Shown here: piece after piece, positions 16,756 to 25,096 of the stretch
How positions within the stretch are numbered: position 1 is the stretch's first letter
Layout: the number at the start of each line of letters is the position of its first letter
Source: Acidobacteriota bacterium
Lineage (GTDB): Bacteria; Acidobacteriota; Terriglobia; Bryobacterales; Bryobacteraceae
Direction of reading: 5' to 3'
NCBI GenBank assembly: GCA_026394075.1
Contig: JAPKYX010000215.1
Span: 1 to 39,380, forward strand
Length of the DNA: 39,380 bases
Position numbers and translations under genes: made by a program
The notes under the pieces: model-generated
What the model was told of the DNA's origin: nothing
Databases searched by the model: none
What the model saw: the letters and a program-made list of their open reading frames with translations, nothing else

Positions 16756-18126
16756 CTAGTTGCGCAGCTTCTTGGCGACCTTTTCGACATCACCCCACAC
16801 GCGCAGCAGATTGCCGCTCCACATCTTGCCGATCTGGTCTTCGGTGTAGCCGCGGCGGACGAGTTCGAGGGTCACGTTGAAGGCTTCAGCGGCGCTATCC
16901 CAGCCGTCGATGCCGCCGCCGCCGTCAAAGTCGGAGGAGATGCCGACATGGTCGATGCCGATTAACTTCACGGCGTAATCGATGTGGTTCACCATGTCCT
17001 GGACGTTGGCGCGCGGGGCGGGCGGGAACTTGGCGTCGATCTCGGCCATGCGCTTTTCATACTGGGCGCGCACGTCAGGCGGCAGCATGTTCAGGAATCC
17101 GCCGCCGCGGCGAGGGGCGGGCGCAGCCGCAGTGGCCGTCGGGGCCTTGGCTTCTTCAACCGGGCAGGCGCGATTGCCAGCAGCGGGGCGGCGGAACATC
17201 GGACCACCACCGGCGCGGCCACCACCCAGGCCCATATCGGCGCGCATTTTGTTGAGCGCCTCAGTGCGTTCCTTGGAGTCGACCTTGACGTAGGAGGCAA
17301 AGCCCACAATCTGGATCACGCCGCCGTTCTTCTTCAGGGCCAGCAACTGCTCGTCATCCATGTTGCGGCTGTGGTCGGCCACGGCGCGGACACTGGAGTG
17401 CGAAGCGATGACCGGAGCCTTCGACAGCTTGATGGCCTCGAGGTTAGCGCCCTTGGAGGGGTGCGAGAGGTCCACCATCATGCCCAGACGATTCATCTCC
17501 GCGATCACCTGACGGCCCAGGGGCGACAGGCCATTGTTGTGCAGGTAGCCCGACGCTTCGCCAGTGTTCGAGTCCGCCAACTGGCTGTTGCCATTGTGCG
17601 CCAGCGACATGTAGCGGCCACCGCGATCAAAGAACTCCTTGACCCGGGTGATGTCTTCGCCAATGGGATACGCATTCTCGACGCCGATCACGGCGACGCG
17701 CTTGCCCTGCTTGTGGAGGCGGCGTACATCTTCCGGCGTCAGCGCCAAGCCCATCACATCGGGAGCGATCTTCTCGGTGAACCGGTGGATGGCCTCAAAC
17801 TTCTCAATCGCCTGCTTGTAGGCATCCGCGTAGGCTTCCGTGGTGGGCAAGCCCTGGCCGACGTAGACGATCAAGAAAGCCACGTCCATATCGCCGTCCA
17901 CCATCTTGGGCAGGTTCACCTGCGTAGTCAGCCGCTTCAGGTAGTTGCACTCCGCCGTGAAGTTGAGCGCATCGATATCGTTGTGCGTATCAAGCTTGAT
18001 CACGCGGTCATGAATGCCCTTCGCCTTAGCGATCAACGCGGCGTCCGCGGACTGCGCGAAGGCACTGGAGGCCACCAACTGAAGCGCGAGTGCAGTGGTG
18101 ATGAATTTTCGCTGGAAGTCTGTCAT
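16756..18126 (-). CDS. Membrane dipeptidase (peptidase M19) family protein
   Basis: A 456-residue protein with a signal peptide (FITTALALQLVASSAFAQ). The M19 renal-dipeptidase fold is clear: KLDTHNDIDALNF with the first zinc ligands, AVIGVENAYPIG, YMSLAHNGNSQLADS, LGMMVDLSHPS, PVIASHSSVRAVADHSRNM and the C-terminal VGISSDFDGGGGIDGWDS. It should hydrolyse dipeptides with a binuclear zinc site in the periplasm. Unlike typical members it carries an insertion of about 60-80 residues (GLGGGRAGGGPMFRRPAAG, then an Ala/Pro-rich run and RRGGGFLNMLPPDVRAQYEK). I take this as a flexible surface loop. A purine-rich AAGGTAGG precedes the ATG and TACATT lies closer; either could set the start. Confidence 0.93.
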   Translation of the reverse strand: MTDFQRKFITTALALQLVASSAFAQSADAALIAKAKGIHDRVIKLDTHNDIDALNFTAECNYLKRLTTQVNLPKMVDGDMDVAFLIVYVGQGLPTTEAYADAYKQAIEKFEAIHRFTEKIAPDVMGLALTPEDVRRLHKQGKRVAVIGVENAYPIGEDITRVKEFFDRGGRYMSLAHNGNSQLADSNTGEASGYLHNNGLSPLGRQVIAEMNRLGMMVDLSHPSKGANLEAIKLSKAPVIASHSSVRAVADHSRNMDDEQLLALKKNGGVIQIVGFASYVKVDSKERTEALNKMRADMGLGGGRAGGGPMFRRPAAGNRACPVEEAKAPTATAAAPAPRRGGGFLNMLPPDVRAQYEKRMAEIDAKFPPAPRANVQDMVNHIDYAVKLIGIDHVGISSDFDGGGGIDGWDSAAEAFNVTLELVRRGYTEDQIGKMWSGNLLRVWGDVEKVAKKLRN

Positions 18127-18353
18127 TGGAAATGTACCTACCTTTGTGCCGCTTGTGGCACCTCGAAACCGTGAGGACGCATCGGATCAGGATGGCCAAC
18201 GCGGGCCGGGGATCCGGAAGACGTCATTGTAGCAGCGATGCTGGAATTGGCGGGTGGCGAGGGCAAGTTGCGATCATGCGACCAGCAGCGCACCACAGCG
18301 GAACAGTCGCTCAGCCGTGCGACCCCGTGAAGCGTTGTTCTACGATGGAGCTA
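18127..18353. other. Divergent intergenic region, no gene seen
   Basis: A 227-bp region between the dipeptidase start and the DUF4160 start. No conserved protein, strong hairpin or repeat was recognised. TACGAT at 18341-18346 lies 7 nt before ATG 18354 and could be the DUF4160 -10. Confidence 0.4.
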
Positions 18354-18622
18354 ATGCCGGAACTGAGCCGGTTTTTCGGGATTATCATTCGCATGTACTC
18401 CGAGGCGGGCCTGTCACATCACGTCGCCATTTTCACGCGTACTTTGGCGACGAAACCGCGGTTTTTTCGATCGAACCCATTGAACTGATTGCTGGCAGTT
18501 TTCCCCAGAAGCAGCGCCGTCTCGTGGAGGCCTGGGCAGAACTGCACCAGGAGGAATTGCGGGCAGACTGGCAGCGCTTGCATTCGGGACGAGCCGCGAT
18601 GCCGATCGAGCCGCTGAAGTAG
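18354..18622 (+). pseudogene. DUF4160 protein, broken by a single-base deletion
   Basis: From ATG 18354 the frame reads MPELSRFFGIIIRMYSEAGL then HHVA, the standard opening of DUF4160. It then goes out of frame at ~18427-18431. The next frame continues with HFHAYFGDETAVFSIEPIEL, IAGSFPQKQRRLVEAWAELH, QEELRADWQRL and ends PIEPLK at 18622. Adding one C in GTCGCCATTTTCAC restores VAHFHAYFGDE, so the lesion is one missing base. DUF4160 genes are usually paired with DUF2442 genes, as here 15 bp downstream, and the pair is regarded as a putative toxin-antitoxin system. Everything else is conserved, so a sequencing error is possible. Confidence 0.85.
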
Positions 18623-18637
18623 CCTGGAGAACATGCC

Positions 18638-18934
18638 ATGAAGCACCCTATCTTCCGCGTTCGAGATGTGGAAATTGTCGCGCCCTATACATTGAGCGTT
18701 TCCTTCGACGACGATACTAGGCAAATCATTAACTTCGAGCCTGTTTTGCGGGGGGAGTTATACGGTCCCCTGCGAGATCTAGACCTGCTCCGCCGTGTGC
18801 AAGTCGATCGTGATGCCCATACTCTCGTATGGCCCAACGGCGCCGATTTCGACCCAGCGAGCCTCCACAACTGGCCGGAGTGCGAGGGGGCTTTTGTGGC
18901 GATGGCAGCGCAATGGGAAGCCGTGCGGGCGTAG
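18638..18934 (+). CDS. DUF2442 protein, partner of DUF4160
   Basis: A 98-residue protein of the DUF2442 family: VEIVAPYTLSVSFDDDTRQI, INFEPVLRGELYGPLRD, LLRRVQVDRDAHTLVWPNGA, DFDPASLHNW. The last block is the family hallmark. A proper ribosome site (GGAGA) lies 7 nt before the ATG, as expected for the second gene of an operon. It is cytoplasmic, with no enzymatic motif. It probably forms a two-gene TA-like unit with the frameshifted DUF4160 gene; if that gene is truly dead, this one is an orphan. Confidence 0.88.
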   Translation: MKHPIFRVRDVEIVAPYTLSVSFDDDTRQIINFEPVLRGELYGPLRDLDLLRRVQVDRDAHTLVWPNGADFDPASLHNWPECEGAFVAMAAQWEAVRA

Positions 18935-18982
18935 TGTGAACCACGTAATCGCCCGCATAGCTACAGCCAAACTACAGCATCT

Positions 18983-20776
18983 TTAGTGATTATGCCGCGG
19001 GATCTCTTTGCCGATGTCCTGGTACTTCACCGCGAACTCCAGCACCCCACCAGTGGATAGCTGGCCCACGTGGGCGCGGTACATCTCCTGCCAGGGGGTT
19101 TGGCTGGCGGGAATCGTGATGTTCAGCGCGGCGCGGCGGGCGGCGATCTCTTCGTCCGAGATCATCACGTCGACACGGCACTTGTTGAGATCGACGCGGA
19201 CGATATCGTTCGTCTGGATGATGGCCAAGTTGCCGCCGACGGCAGACTCGGGCGAGGCATTCAGGATCGAGGGCGAGTCGGCCGTGCCTGATTGACGGCC
19301 ATCGCCGACGGTGGGCAGGAAACGCACGCCGCTCTTGATCAGAGCGTCCGGCGGCTGCATGTTCACCACTTCAGCCGCGCCGGGGTAACCCACCGGACCA
19401 ACACCGCGAATGAACAAGAGGCAGGTGGCGTCGATGTTCAGCGCCGGGTCGTTAATGCGGACGTGATAATCTTCCGGGCCCTCAAACACAATGGCGCGGC
19501 CGGAGAAAGCGTTCTCGTCGCCAGGCGTTGAGAGGTAGCGGCGACGGAAATCTTCGCCGATCACGGAGGTCTTCATGACGGCTGAATCGAACAGGTTGCC
19601 CGTCATTACCAGGAAGCCCGCATCGTGCACCAGCGGCTTGTCGTAGGGACGAATCACTTCTTCGTTCAGGCTCTTCCAGCCGCTGTAGACTTCGCCCACG
19701 GTCTTGCCTGTCACCGTGACGGCATCGGGACGGCCTTTGCCGGCAGCAAGCAGTTCGCCGAAGATGGCGGGGACGCCGCCGGCGCGGTAATAGTCTTCAC
19801 CCAGATACTTACCGGCGGGTTGAATGTTGGCGAGCAGCGGGATGGCGTGGCCGACGGTTTCCCATTCCTTGATGTCGAGCTCGACACCGATGTGCCGCGC
19901 AATCGCGTTGACGTGCGGCGGGCAGTTGGTGGAGCCGCCAATGGCCGAGCAGACGACGATGGCGTTCTCAAACGCGGCGCGCGTCAGCACCTTGGATGGC
20001 GTCAGATCTTCCCGCACCATGTCGACAATGCGGCGGCCGGTCTCGTAGGCCATCTGCGCGCGCTCCCGATACGGAGCCGGGATGGCGGCGCAGCCCGGCA
20101 GCGACATGCCCAACGCCTCAGCCATCGAGTTCATCGACGTGGCCGTGCCCATGGTGTTGCAGTGGCCGACGCTGGGGGCGGAGTGGCAAGCCATCTCCAT
20201 GAATTCCGCTTCGTCGATCTCGCCCGCGGCCAGCAGACGGCGCGCTTCCCAAACCGCCATGCCGGAGCCAGCCAATTGGCCCTTATGGTAGCCATTCAGC
20301 ATCGGGCCGCCGGAGAAGACGATGGCCGGAATGTTGACTGTCGCCGCGCCCATGATACAGGCGGGCGTGGTCTTGTCGCAGCCGGTGGTGAGGACGACGC
20401 CATCAAGAGGATAGCCGTGCAGCGTCTCCACCAGGCACATGTAAGCGAGGTTGCGCTCGATCGCCGCCGTGGGGCGTTTGCAGGTCTCCTGAATCGGGTG
20501 CACCGGGAACTCCAGCGGCACGCCGCCCGCTTCGCGAATGCCATCGCGGATGCGCTTGGCCAGTTCGATGTGGTGCCGGTTGCAGGGCGAGATATCGCTG
20601 CCGGTTTGGGCGATGCCGATGATCGGTTTATCCGATTGCAATTCACCCAGCGTCAGGCCATAATTCAGCATGCGCTCCAGGTAGACCGCCGTCATCCCGA
20701 GATTGTGCGGGTTGTCAAACCAGGCCCGGCTGCGCAGCCTGCCCTTTACTTCATCCTTCGCTGACATATGAGACAT
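18983..20776 (-). CDS. Sugar-acid dehydratase of IlvD/Edd family (arabinonate/xylonate type)
   Basis: A 597-residue Fe-S dehydratase that removes water from a sugar acid to give a 2-keto-3-deoxy acid. The N-terminus SRAWFDNPHNLGMTAVYLER is that of the pentonate dehydratase branch rather than of biosynthetic IlvD. Cluster and metal residues are visible in GSDISPCNRHH, TTGCDKTTPACI and SVGHCNTMGTATSMNS. The C-terminal domain has EVVNMQPPDALIK, LPTVGDGRQSGTADSPSILN and SPESAVGGNLA. The length fits L-arabinonate or D-xylonate dehydratases. The exact substrate is unclear, and no sugar-acid transporter or aldolase is adjacent. The start could be 20776 or the Met at 20767; the latter abuts the divergent formamidase ATG in the palindrome CATATG. 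Confidence 0.92.
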   Translation of the reverse strand: MSHMSAKDEVKGRLRSRAWFDNPHNLGMTAVYLERMLNYGLTLGELQSDKPIIGIAQTGSDISPCNRHHIELAKRIRDGIREAGGVPLEFPVHPIQETCKRPTAAIERNLAYMCLVETLHGYPLDGVVLTTGCDKTTPACIMGAATVNIPAIVFSGGPMLNGYHKGQLAGSGMAVWEARRLLAAGEIDEAEFMEMACHSAPSVGHCNTMGTATSMNSMAEALGMSLPGCAAIPAPYRERAQMAYETGRRIVDMVREDLTPSKVLTRAAFENAIVVCSAIGGSTNCPPHVNAIARHIGVELDIKEWETVGHAIPLLANIQPAGKYLGEDYYRAGGVPAIFGELLAAGKGRPDAVTVTGKTVGEVYSGWKSLNEEVIRPYDKPLVHDAGFLVMTGNLFDSAVMKTSVIGEDFRRRYLSTPGDENAFSGRAIVFEGPEDYHVRINDPALNIDATCLLFIRGVGPVGYPGAAEVVNMQPPDALIKSGVRFLPTVGDGRQSGTADSPSILNASPESAVGGNLAIIQTNDIVRVDLNKCRVDVMISDEEIAARRAALNITIPASQTPWQEMYRAHVGQLSTGGVLEFAVKYQDIGKEIPRHNH

Positions 20777-21835
20777 TTCGCTCGTTATTGTATCGGTACG
20801 CGTGCGGTGGGCGCTATTGGCGCTTCACTGGCACTGATGACGGTGGGTCCGCTGCTGGCCCTCGCGCAGGTGTCGGCTCCCGTGCAGAGGCCTCAGCTCC
20901 ATAAGCTGGAACCCAGCGTGAGGACAGTGGTGGTGGGTGCCTATGACCCAGCCGTAACACCCGCTCTGCGAGTGCGCTCCGGCGATATGGTGGAGATCCG
21001 CACGCTGGGCGTAGGCACCGCGGAATCACTCGAAGCGGCGGGCGTCGCGCCGGGCGACATTGAGCCGGAGTTGCGCGAGATCGTGAAGTCGACCAAGGAC
21101 CGCGGGCATTTCCTCACGGGTCCGGTCTACATTGAAGAAGCTGAGCCGGGCGATGTGCTGGAAATCGATATCGGAGAGATCCGCCTCGTGCGCCCGTACG
21201 CCACCAACGGCATGGGGGCCAACGGGGTGCTCGCCGGTGATTTCGACATCGGCACCCGCAAGCTGATCCCGCTCGACAAGGCGCGCATGGTGGGGTTGTG
21301 GGGACCGGGCGTTGAGGTGCCACTGAAGCCCTTCTTTGGCAGCATGGGCGTGGCGCCTCCAGAGAAGATCTCCAGCACACCGCCGGGCAAGCACGCGGGC
21401 AATCTCGACAATCGCGAACTGGTGGCGGGCACCAAGCTATTCATCCCGATCCACGTGAAAGGGGCGCTGTTCCAGGTAGGCGACGGCCATGCGGCCCAGG
21501 CCGATGGCGAAGTGGACCAGACGGGTCTGGAGACCTCGCTCACGGGCATCTTCCGTTTCACCGTGCGCAAAGACATGAAGCTGAAGTGGCCGCGGGCCGA
21601 GACGCCCACGCACTACATCGCCATGGGCCTGGACCCGGACGTCAACGAAGCCATCCGCCTGGCGGTGAGTGAAGCGGTGGATTTTCTGGCCAAGGAAAAA
21701 GGGATGCGCCGGGGCGACGCCTACATGCTGGCCAGCGTCGCGGTGGACCTGCACATCACGCAGTTAGTGGATAAGACCAAGGGCGTGCACGCGATGATCC
21801 CGAAGTCGATCTTTGTGGGTAAGCCGACGAAGTAG
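20768..21835 (+). CDS. Acetamidase/formamidase family protein with signal peptide
   Basis: A 355-residue protein of the FmdA/AmdA fold: RSGDMVEIRTLG, GPVYIEEAEPGDVLEIDI, WGPGVEVPLKPFFGSMGVAP, PGKHAGNLDNRELVAGTKLF, FQVGDGHAAQADGEVDQTGL, ETSLTGIFRFTV and AVDLHITQLVD. Family enzymes hydrolyse formamide or acetamide. This one has an N-terminal hydrophobic segment (GAIGASLALMTVGPLLALAQ), so it is probably exported, which is unusual for the cytoplasmic classical enzymes; the substrate may differ. The ATG at 20768 overlaps the start of the divergent dehydratase gene, leaving no intergenic space, and GTG 20807 is an alternative start. It is convergent with the secretion operon, 17 bp from the pseudopilin stop. 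Confidence 0.9.
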   Translation: MRHFARYCIGTRAVGAIGASLALMTVGPLLALAQVSAPVQRPQLHKLEPSVRTVVVGAYDPAVTPALRVRSGDMVEIRTLGVGTAESLEAAGVAPGDIEPELREIVKSTKDRGHFLTGPVYIEEAEPGDVLEIDIGEIRLVRPYATNGMGANGVLAGDFDIGTRKLIPLDKARMVGLWGPGVEVPLKPFFGSMGVAPPEKISSTPPGKHAGNLDNRELVAGTKLFIPIHVKGALFQVGDGHAAQADGEVDQTGLETSLTGIFRFTVRKDMKLKWPRAETPTHYIAMGLDPDVNEAIRLAVSEAVDFLAKEKGMRRGDAYMLASVAVDLHITQLVDKTKGVHAMIPKSIFVGKPTK

Positions 21836-21852
21836 CGCCGCCGAAAATCTGC

Positions 21853-23199
21853 TCAGCGCGGCCGGGGGTTACCCTGGCCCATGCCGGACCCGAACCCGCC
21901 CGGCTGGCCGCCAGCACCGCCGGGACTTCCGAAGCCACCTTGGCGACCGCCCTGATTGCCAAAGCCGCCGGAGTTTCCGAAACCGCTTTGGCCGGGACCG
22001 CCCATACCCTGCCCGCCCAGCCCTTGGCCCATCCCCGGCACCTGGCCTTGGCCCATACCAGCCGCGCCCGCCTGCGCTTGGGCCGCCTTCTGCTGCTCCT
22101 TGCGGTAGTCCCAGACAAACTCCCACTCGTCAATCTTGGAGCGTTCGTTGATCAGCTTGATGCCCTTGCCTTCGTACTTGCTGGCGACGCCGGCAATGCC
22201 CACCTGGAATGCTCCGGCACCGGCCCCTTGGGGCGTGCCGATATTCAGTTGGGCACCCGGCGGTCGCGGTGTGTTCAGCAGTCCACGGAGGATGTCGAGC
22301 GCGGGATTCTGTCCATTCTGCACTTGGCCCTGCGGCAGTTGCGGGGCACCAATCACCTGTCCTGGTTGGGATGGGTTCAATCCCGTGGGGCTAACGCCTT
22401 GCTGGCCGGGGAAGACGCCCTGGCCAAACTGTCCGGGGTTGCCGCCGTTGGGTGGAAACTGACCGGGCATCTGGCCGGGCACCTGAAAGGGTGACTGGCC
22501 ACCGTTCTGAGAGTTGGAGACACCATTCGGAAAACCCTGTTGTCCATTGGGGAAGCCGGAGTTGTTTCCGAACTGCCCGTTACCGCCCGGCACCTGCCCC
22601 TGTTGGCCGGCCAGAATCGCCGCCATGTTCGGCGGAGGCGGGGCCTGATTGGATGCCGGATCCGTGGGCACCTGATCGCCCCCTTGGCCGGGGTTGGGCA
22701 TCCGGTCACTGGGCCGCTGGCGCATGGCAATGCCCTGGGCACCGCCGCCGGCCTCATTAGGATTCGGCACGTTGCCGCCGCCCACCTGATAGCCCTCGCC
22801 AATCGAGCTTTGGTGGACTTCCTTCTTTTCCGCCTGCGGTTTGTCCACCTTGGAATCGGTCAGCCCCATCGGCCCCATGTGGATGATGCGCCACTCGTCC
22901 TTGCCGGTCATCGGGTCTTTGTACTTGCGCCGCAGAAAGCGCACGCCGCCGCTTTGTTCCAGCTCTTCCATGGTGGGCGGGTAGCGCTTGTTTTTGACGT
23001 AGTAGCGCTTGATCGCCTTCTTGTACTCTTCTCCGCGTTCGACCAACAGGTCTTCTTTCAAGCGAGCCGACTCAAAGACAGCGCGCGGAAGTTCGAGATA
23101 CAACAGGATGGCCACCGCGCCCGCCATGGCGAAGATCAGCAGCAGCGCAAAGCCCCGCTCTGGCTGTCTCCGAATGCAAGTGGGGTGGCGTTGGGTCAT
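21853..23199 (-). CDS. Type II secretion pseudopilin-like protein with long Gly/Gln/Pro tail
   Basis: A 448-residue protein, last gene of the secretion operon. The N-terminus is a class III signal (RRQPERG/FALLLIFAMAGA), processed before Phe, followed by a membrane helix and a pilin-like alpha segment (EEYKKAIKRYYVKNKRYPPT). The usual Glu at mature position 5 is absent (FALLL). About 250 residues of low complexity follow, rich in Gly, Gln, Asn and Pro. A short conserved island near the C-terminus (GVASKYEGKGIKLINERSKI, DEWEFVWDYRKEQ) precedes a Gly-rich end. The missing Glu5 suggests a tip or accessory pseudopilin rather than a major subunit. The ATG overlaps the previous stop by 4 bp. Confidence 0.8.
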   Translation of the reverse strand: MTQRHPTCIRRQPERGFALLLIFAMAGAVAILLYLELPRAVFESARLKEDLLVERGEEYKKAIKRYYVKNKRYPPTMEELEQSGGVRFLRRKYKDPMTGKDEWRIIHMGPMGLTDSKVDKPQAEKKEVHQSSIGEGYQVGGGNVPNPNEAGGGAQGIAMRQRPSDRMPNPGQGGDQVPTDPASNQAPPPPNMAAILAGQQGQVPGGNGQFGNNSGFPNGQQGFPNGVSNSQNGGQSPFQVPGQMPGQFPPNGGNPGQFGQGVFPGQQGVSPTGLNPSQPGQVIGAPQLPQGQVQNGQNPALDILRGLLNTPRPPGAQLNIGTPQGAGAGAFQVGIAGVASKYEGKGIKLINERSKIDEWEFVWDYRKEQQKAAQAQAGAAGMGQGQVPGMGQGLGGQGMGGPGQSGFGNSGGFGNQGGRQGGFGSPGGAGGQPGGFGSGMGQGNPRPR

Positions 23200-23906
23200 G
23201 TATTGGGGGCTTCTTCCAAGCGTAACGTCTGCCGCTGCGAGAACTGCGTATCTTCCATCTCAACACTGGTGAGGCCGAAACGGATCACCTTGTAGCGGCT
23301 CTTGATCACGTCGCCTTCGCGCGCAATCTGGATCTCTTCGCCGTCGAGGAAAAAGCCGCGTTTGGCGGCTCCGCCCTTGGTGCCGGAAACGTAGCCATAA
23401 AACTTCAGCGGAATCGGCGGCGCTTGCGGCTTGGGCGGCTCCACCTTGGCCACCGGCGCGGGTGGCGGAGGCGGCAGTTCCGGCCCCATGCGGCGCTTGG
23501 GGATGATCTTGGGTTCCGGCTTGGCGGGGTCCAACTTGGGCGCGGCGGGCGGCGGTGCGGCCCCAAACTCAAATAGATTGCGGCCCGCACCGGTCATGGT
23601 GACGGTTTGCAGCTTGGCCAATGTTTCCAGGCGGAGCGTCGGGTCGATGGTGGCCGGGTCCGTGCGCTCCTCCGGTGACCGGGCGATCTTGGGGCGGAAC
23701 TCGCGCTGCTGGCGTAGCGCGTCGGACTTGCGGTTCACCGTGGCCGGGGCAACTGGCGCAATATTTGGCCGCACCAAGCCTGCAGTGGGAGATCCCGTGC
23801 TGGGCGGTGTGTCGTCCGAAAGGACATTGAAATAGAACACGGCGGCGGCGATGGCCACCAGCCCACCCAGGATCATCGTCTTCTGCCGGTCCGCACCTAG
23901 CTTCAC
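23196..23906 (-). CDS. GspC/PilP-like inner-membrane connector protein
   Basis: A 236-residue bitopic protein. It has a short cytoplasmic N-terminus, one membrane helix (MILGGLVAIAAAVFYFNVLS), a Pro/Lys-rich flexible linker (~115-165), and a C-terminal beta domain (PLKFYGYVSGTKGGAAKRGF, FLDGEEIQIAREGDVIKSRY, KVIRFGLTSVEMED) like the homology region of GspC/PilP. In these machines that domain links the inner-membrane platform to the secretin. Position after pilO and the 4-bp overlaps on both sides fit this role. Sequence similarity in this family is low, so the assignment rests on topology and context. Confidence 0.75.
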   Translation of the reverse strand: MKLGADRQKTMILGGLVAIAAAVFYFNVLSDDTPPSTGSPTAGLVRPNIAPVAPATVNRKSDALRQQREFRPKIARSPEERTDPATIDPTLRLETLAKLQTVTMTGAGRNLFEFGAAPPPAAPKLDPAKPEPKIIPKRRMGPELPPPPPAPVAKVEPPKPQAPPIPLKFYGYVSGTKGGAAKRGFFLDGEEIQIAREGDVIKSRYKVIRFGLTSVEMEDTQFSQRQTLRLEEAPNT

Positions 23907-24505
23907 AGCCGCGCCTCCCGGACAAAGGCATTCAGCTTGAACGTGATCATCAAGATGCCGCCCTGCTGCTGCGGCGCGGCGGCGAGCGAATCGAGAATCA
24001 GAAACCGCGATGACCGGTCGAGGCGATTGACGAAATGCACTAAGTCAGCGTAGGTGCCCTCGTAGTTTGCCGTGATCGTCATCATGCTCAGCGTGTCGGA
24101 GCCTTCCACCGGATCAAACACAAAGGTGTGCTCCTTGGGCTTGATGCCGACGTCCTTGGCGGCCATGGCCAGTTCCGCGACAAAGGTGGAGCTCGCCACG
24201 CGCCGGTCAGTAAAGTACTCCGTCTGGAACTTGTCGGCTTCCTTGCGGCCTTTGTCCACTTTGGCGGCGAAGGCCCGCGCACGATCGAGGGTCAGCTTGC
24301 GTTGGTTGAACTGTGACCGCAGCGTGATCAACTGCGCGTCGAGATCAGCAGCGGACCCACCCGGGGGCATCACCACCATCCACAGGGCGATCAGATTGGC
24401 CAGCACCAAGCCACCCAGTACGGCGCGCATCAGCACCTTGGGGTCCCGCCACGGCAGGTTGCGCAGCTGGCTAAACGAGATGTTCGGGTTGAGGCTGGAC
24501 GACAT
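23903..24505 (-). CDS. pilO: PilO-like (GspM-like) assembly platform protein
   Basis: A 200-residue bitopic protein. A hydrophobic helix at ~30-48 (AVLGGLVLANLIALWMVV) is followed by a coiled-coil region (LDAQLITLRSQFNQRKLTLD) and a ferredoxin-like C-terminal domain (MMTITANYEGTYADLVHFVN, RLDRSSRFLILDSLAAAP, GILMITFKLNAFV). This is the PilO layout; PilO pairs with PilN in the inner membrane. It lies 12 bp after pilN and overlaps the GspC/PilP-like gene by 4 bp. Confidence 0.82.
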   Translation of the reverse strand: MSSSLNPNISFSQLRNLPWRDPKVLMRAVLGGLVLANLIALWMVVMPPGGSAADLDAQLITLRSQFNQRKLTLDRARAFAAKVDKGRKEADKFQTEYFTDRRVASSTFVAELAMAAKDVGIKPKEHTFVFDPVEGSDTLSMMTITANYEGTYADLVHFVNRLDRSSRFLILDSLAAAPQQQGGILMITFKLNAFVREARL

Positions 24506-24517
24506 AGGATTCCCGGG

Positions 24518-25096
24518 CTATAGCTTCTGCACGTAGTTGACGGTGAGCCGGTAGCGGTACAGCGGCTCAGTTTGCGAGGGCGGCAGCCAGTTGGCAATGG
24601 CCGTCTTGCCGAATACGGGGGAGCCTTCCAGCTTCATCAACATATCGACAACGGGCTCAATGCCCTGTGATCCAACAAACAGATCCAACTGAATCTGGTT
24701 CTGCCCATTCACCTGCGGCCGCACCGAGATGACGCGCACGTTGGGGGGCACGACGGTCTCCAGATCGGAAAAGATCTTGGTCCAGGAGATGCCTTTGCGG
24801 GCCAGTAGCCCGTTCAGGAACAGGCTTTGCTCGAAGACATCAGAGTTGCCCGGCTGGCGCAAGGTGATGTTCAACTGCGCCTGCTCCCGGTCGAGCGTGG
24901 CCAGTTGCTTTTCCACGGCGGCAATGGCGGTGCGCGCGTCCTTAACGCTCAACTGCTGCAACACGGCCATCCAGGTCAGCGTGACCAGTAAAGCGCCCAG
25001 GATGACGCTCAACACAATGGAGCCGGCCACCAGCGGCCGGTCCTTGCGGAATGGCTCGCTGGACAAATTGATCGTCCGGAAACGTTTCAGGTTCAC
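24518..25096 (-). CDS. pilN: PilN-like assembly platform protein
   Basis: A 192-residue protein from GTG 25096, which overlaps the pilM stop by 4 bp (GTGA). The longer upstream frame lies inside pilM. The N-terminus (MNLKRFRTINLSSEPFRKDR) holds the INL motif that in PilN docks into PilM. A membrane helix (~21-43, AGSIVLSVILGALLVTLTWM) is followed by a coiled coil and a ferredoxin-like domain (VPPNVRVISVRPQVNGQNQI, YRYRLTVNYVQKL). It forms the PilMNO inner-membrane complex with its neighbours. Confidence 0.85.
   Translation of the reverse strand: MNLKRFRTINLSSEPFRKDRPLVAGSIVLSVILGALLVTLTWMAVLQQLSVKDARTAIAAVEKQLATLDREQAQLNITLRQPGNSDVFEQSLFLNGLLARKGISWTKIFSDLETVVPPNVRVISVRPQVNGQNQIQLDLFVGSQGIEPVVDMLMKLEGSPVFGKTAIANWLPPSQTEPLYRYRLTVNYVQKL

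Noticed and set aside
16984-18174. Long open frame opposite the M19 dipeptidase
   Set aside because: Antisense shadow of a high-GC gene: no homology, repetitive His/Arg-rich translation. The same holds for the long frames opposite the dehydratase (19625-20764), TlpA (11990-13084), gspE (25936-26769) and the propeller gene (36123-37004).
18983-20776. Biosynthetic dihydroxy-acid dehydratase (ilvD)
   Set aside because: The N-terminal SRAWFDNP and overall motif pattern fit sugar-acid dehydratases; no branched-chain amino acid genes are near.
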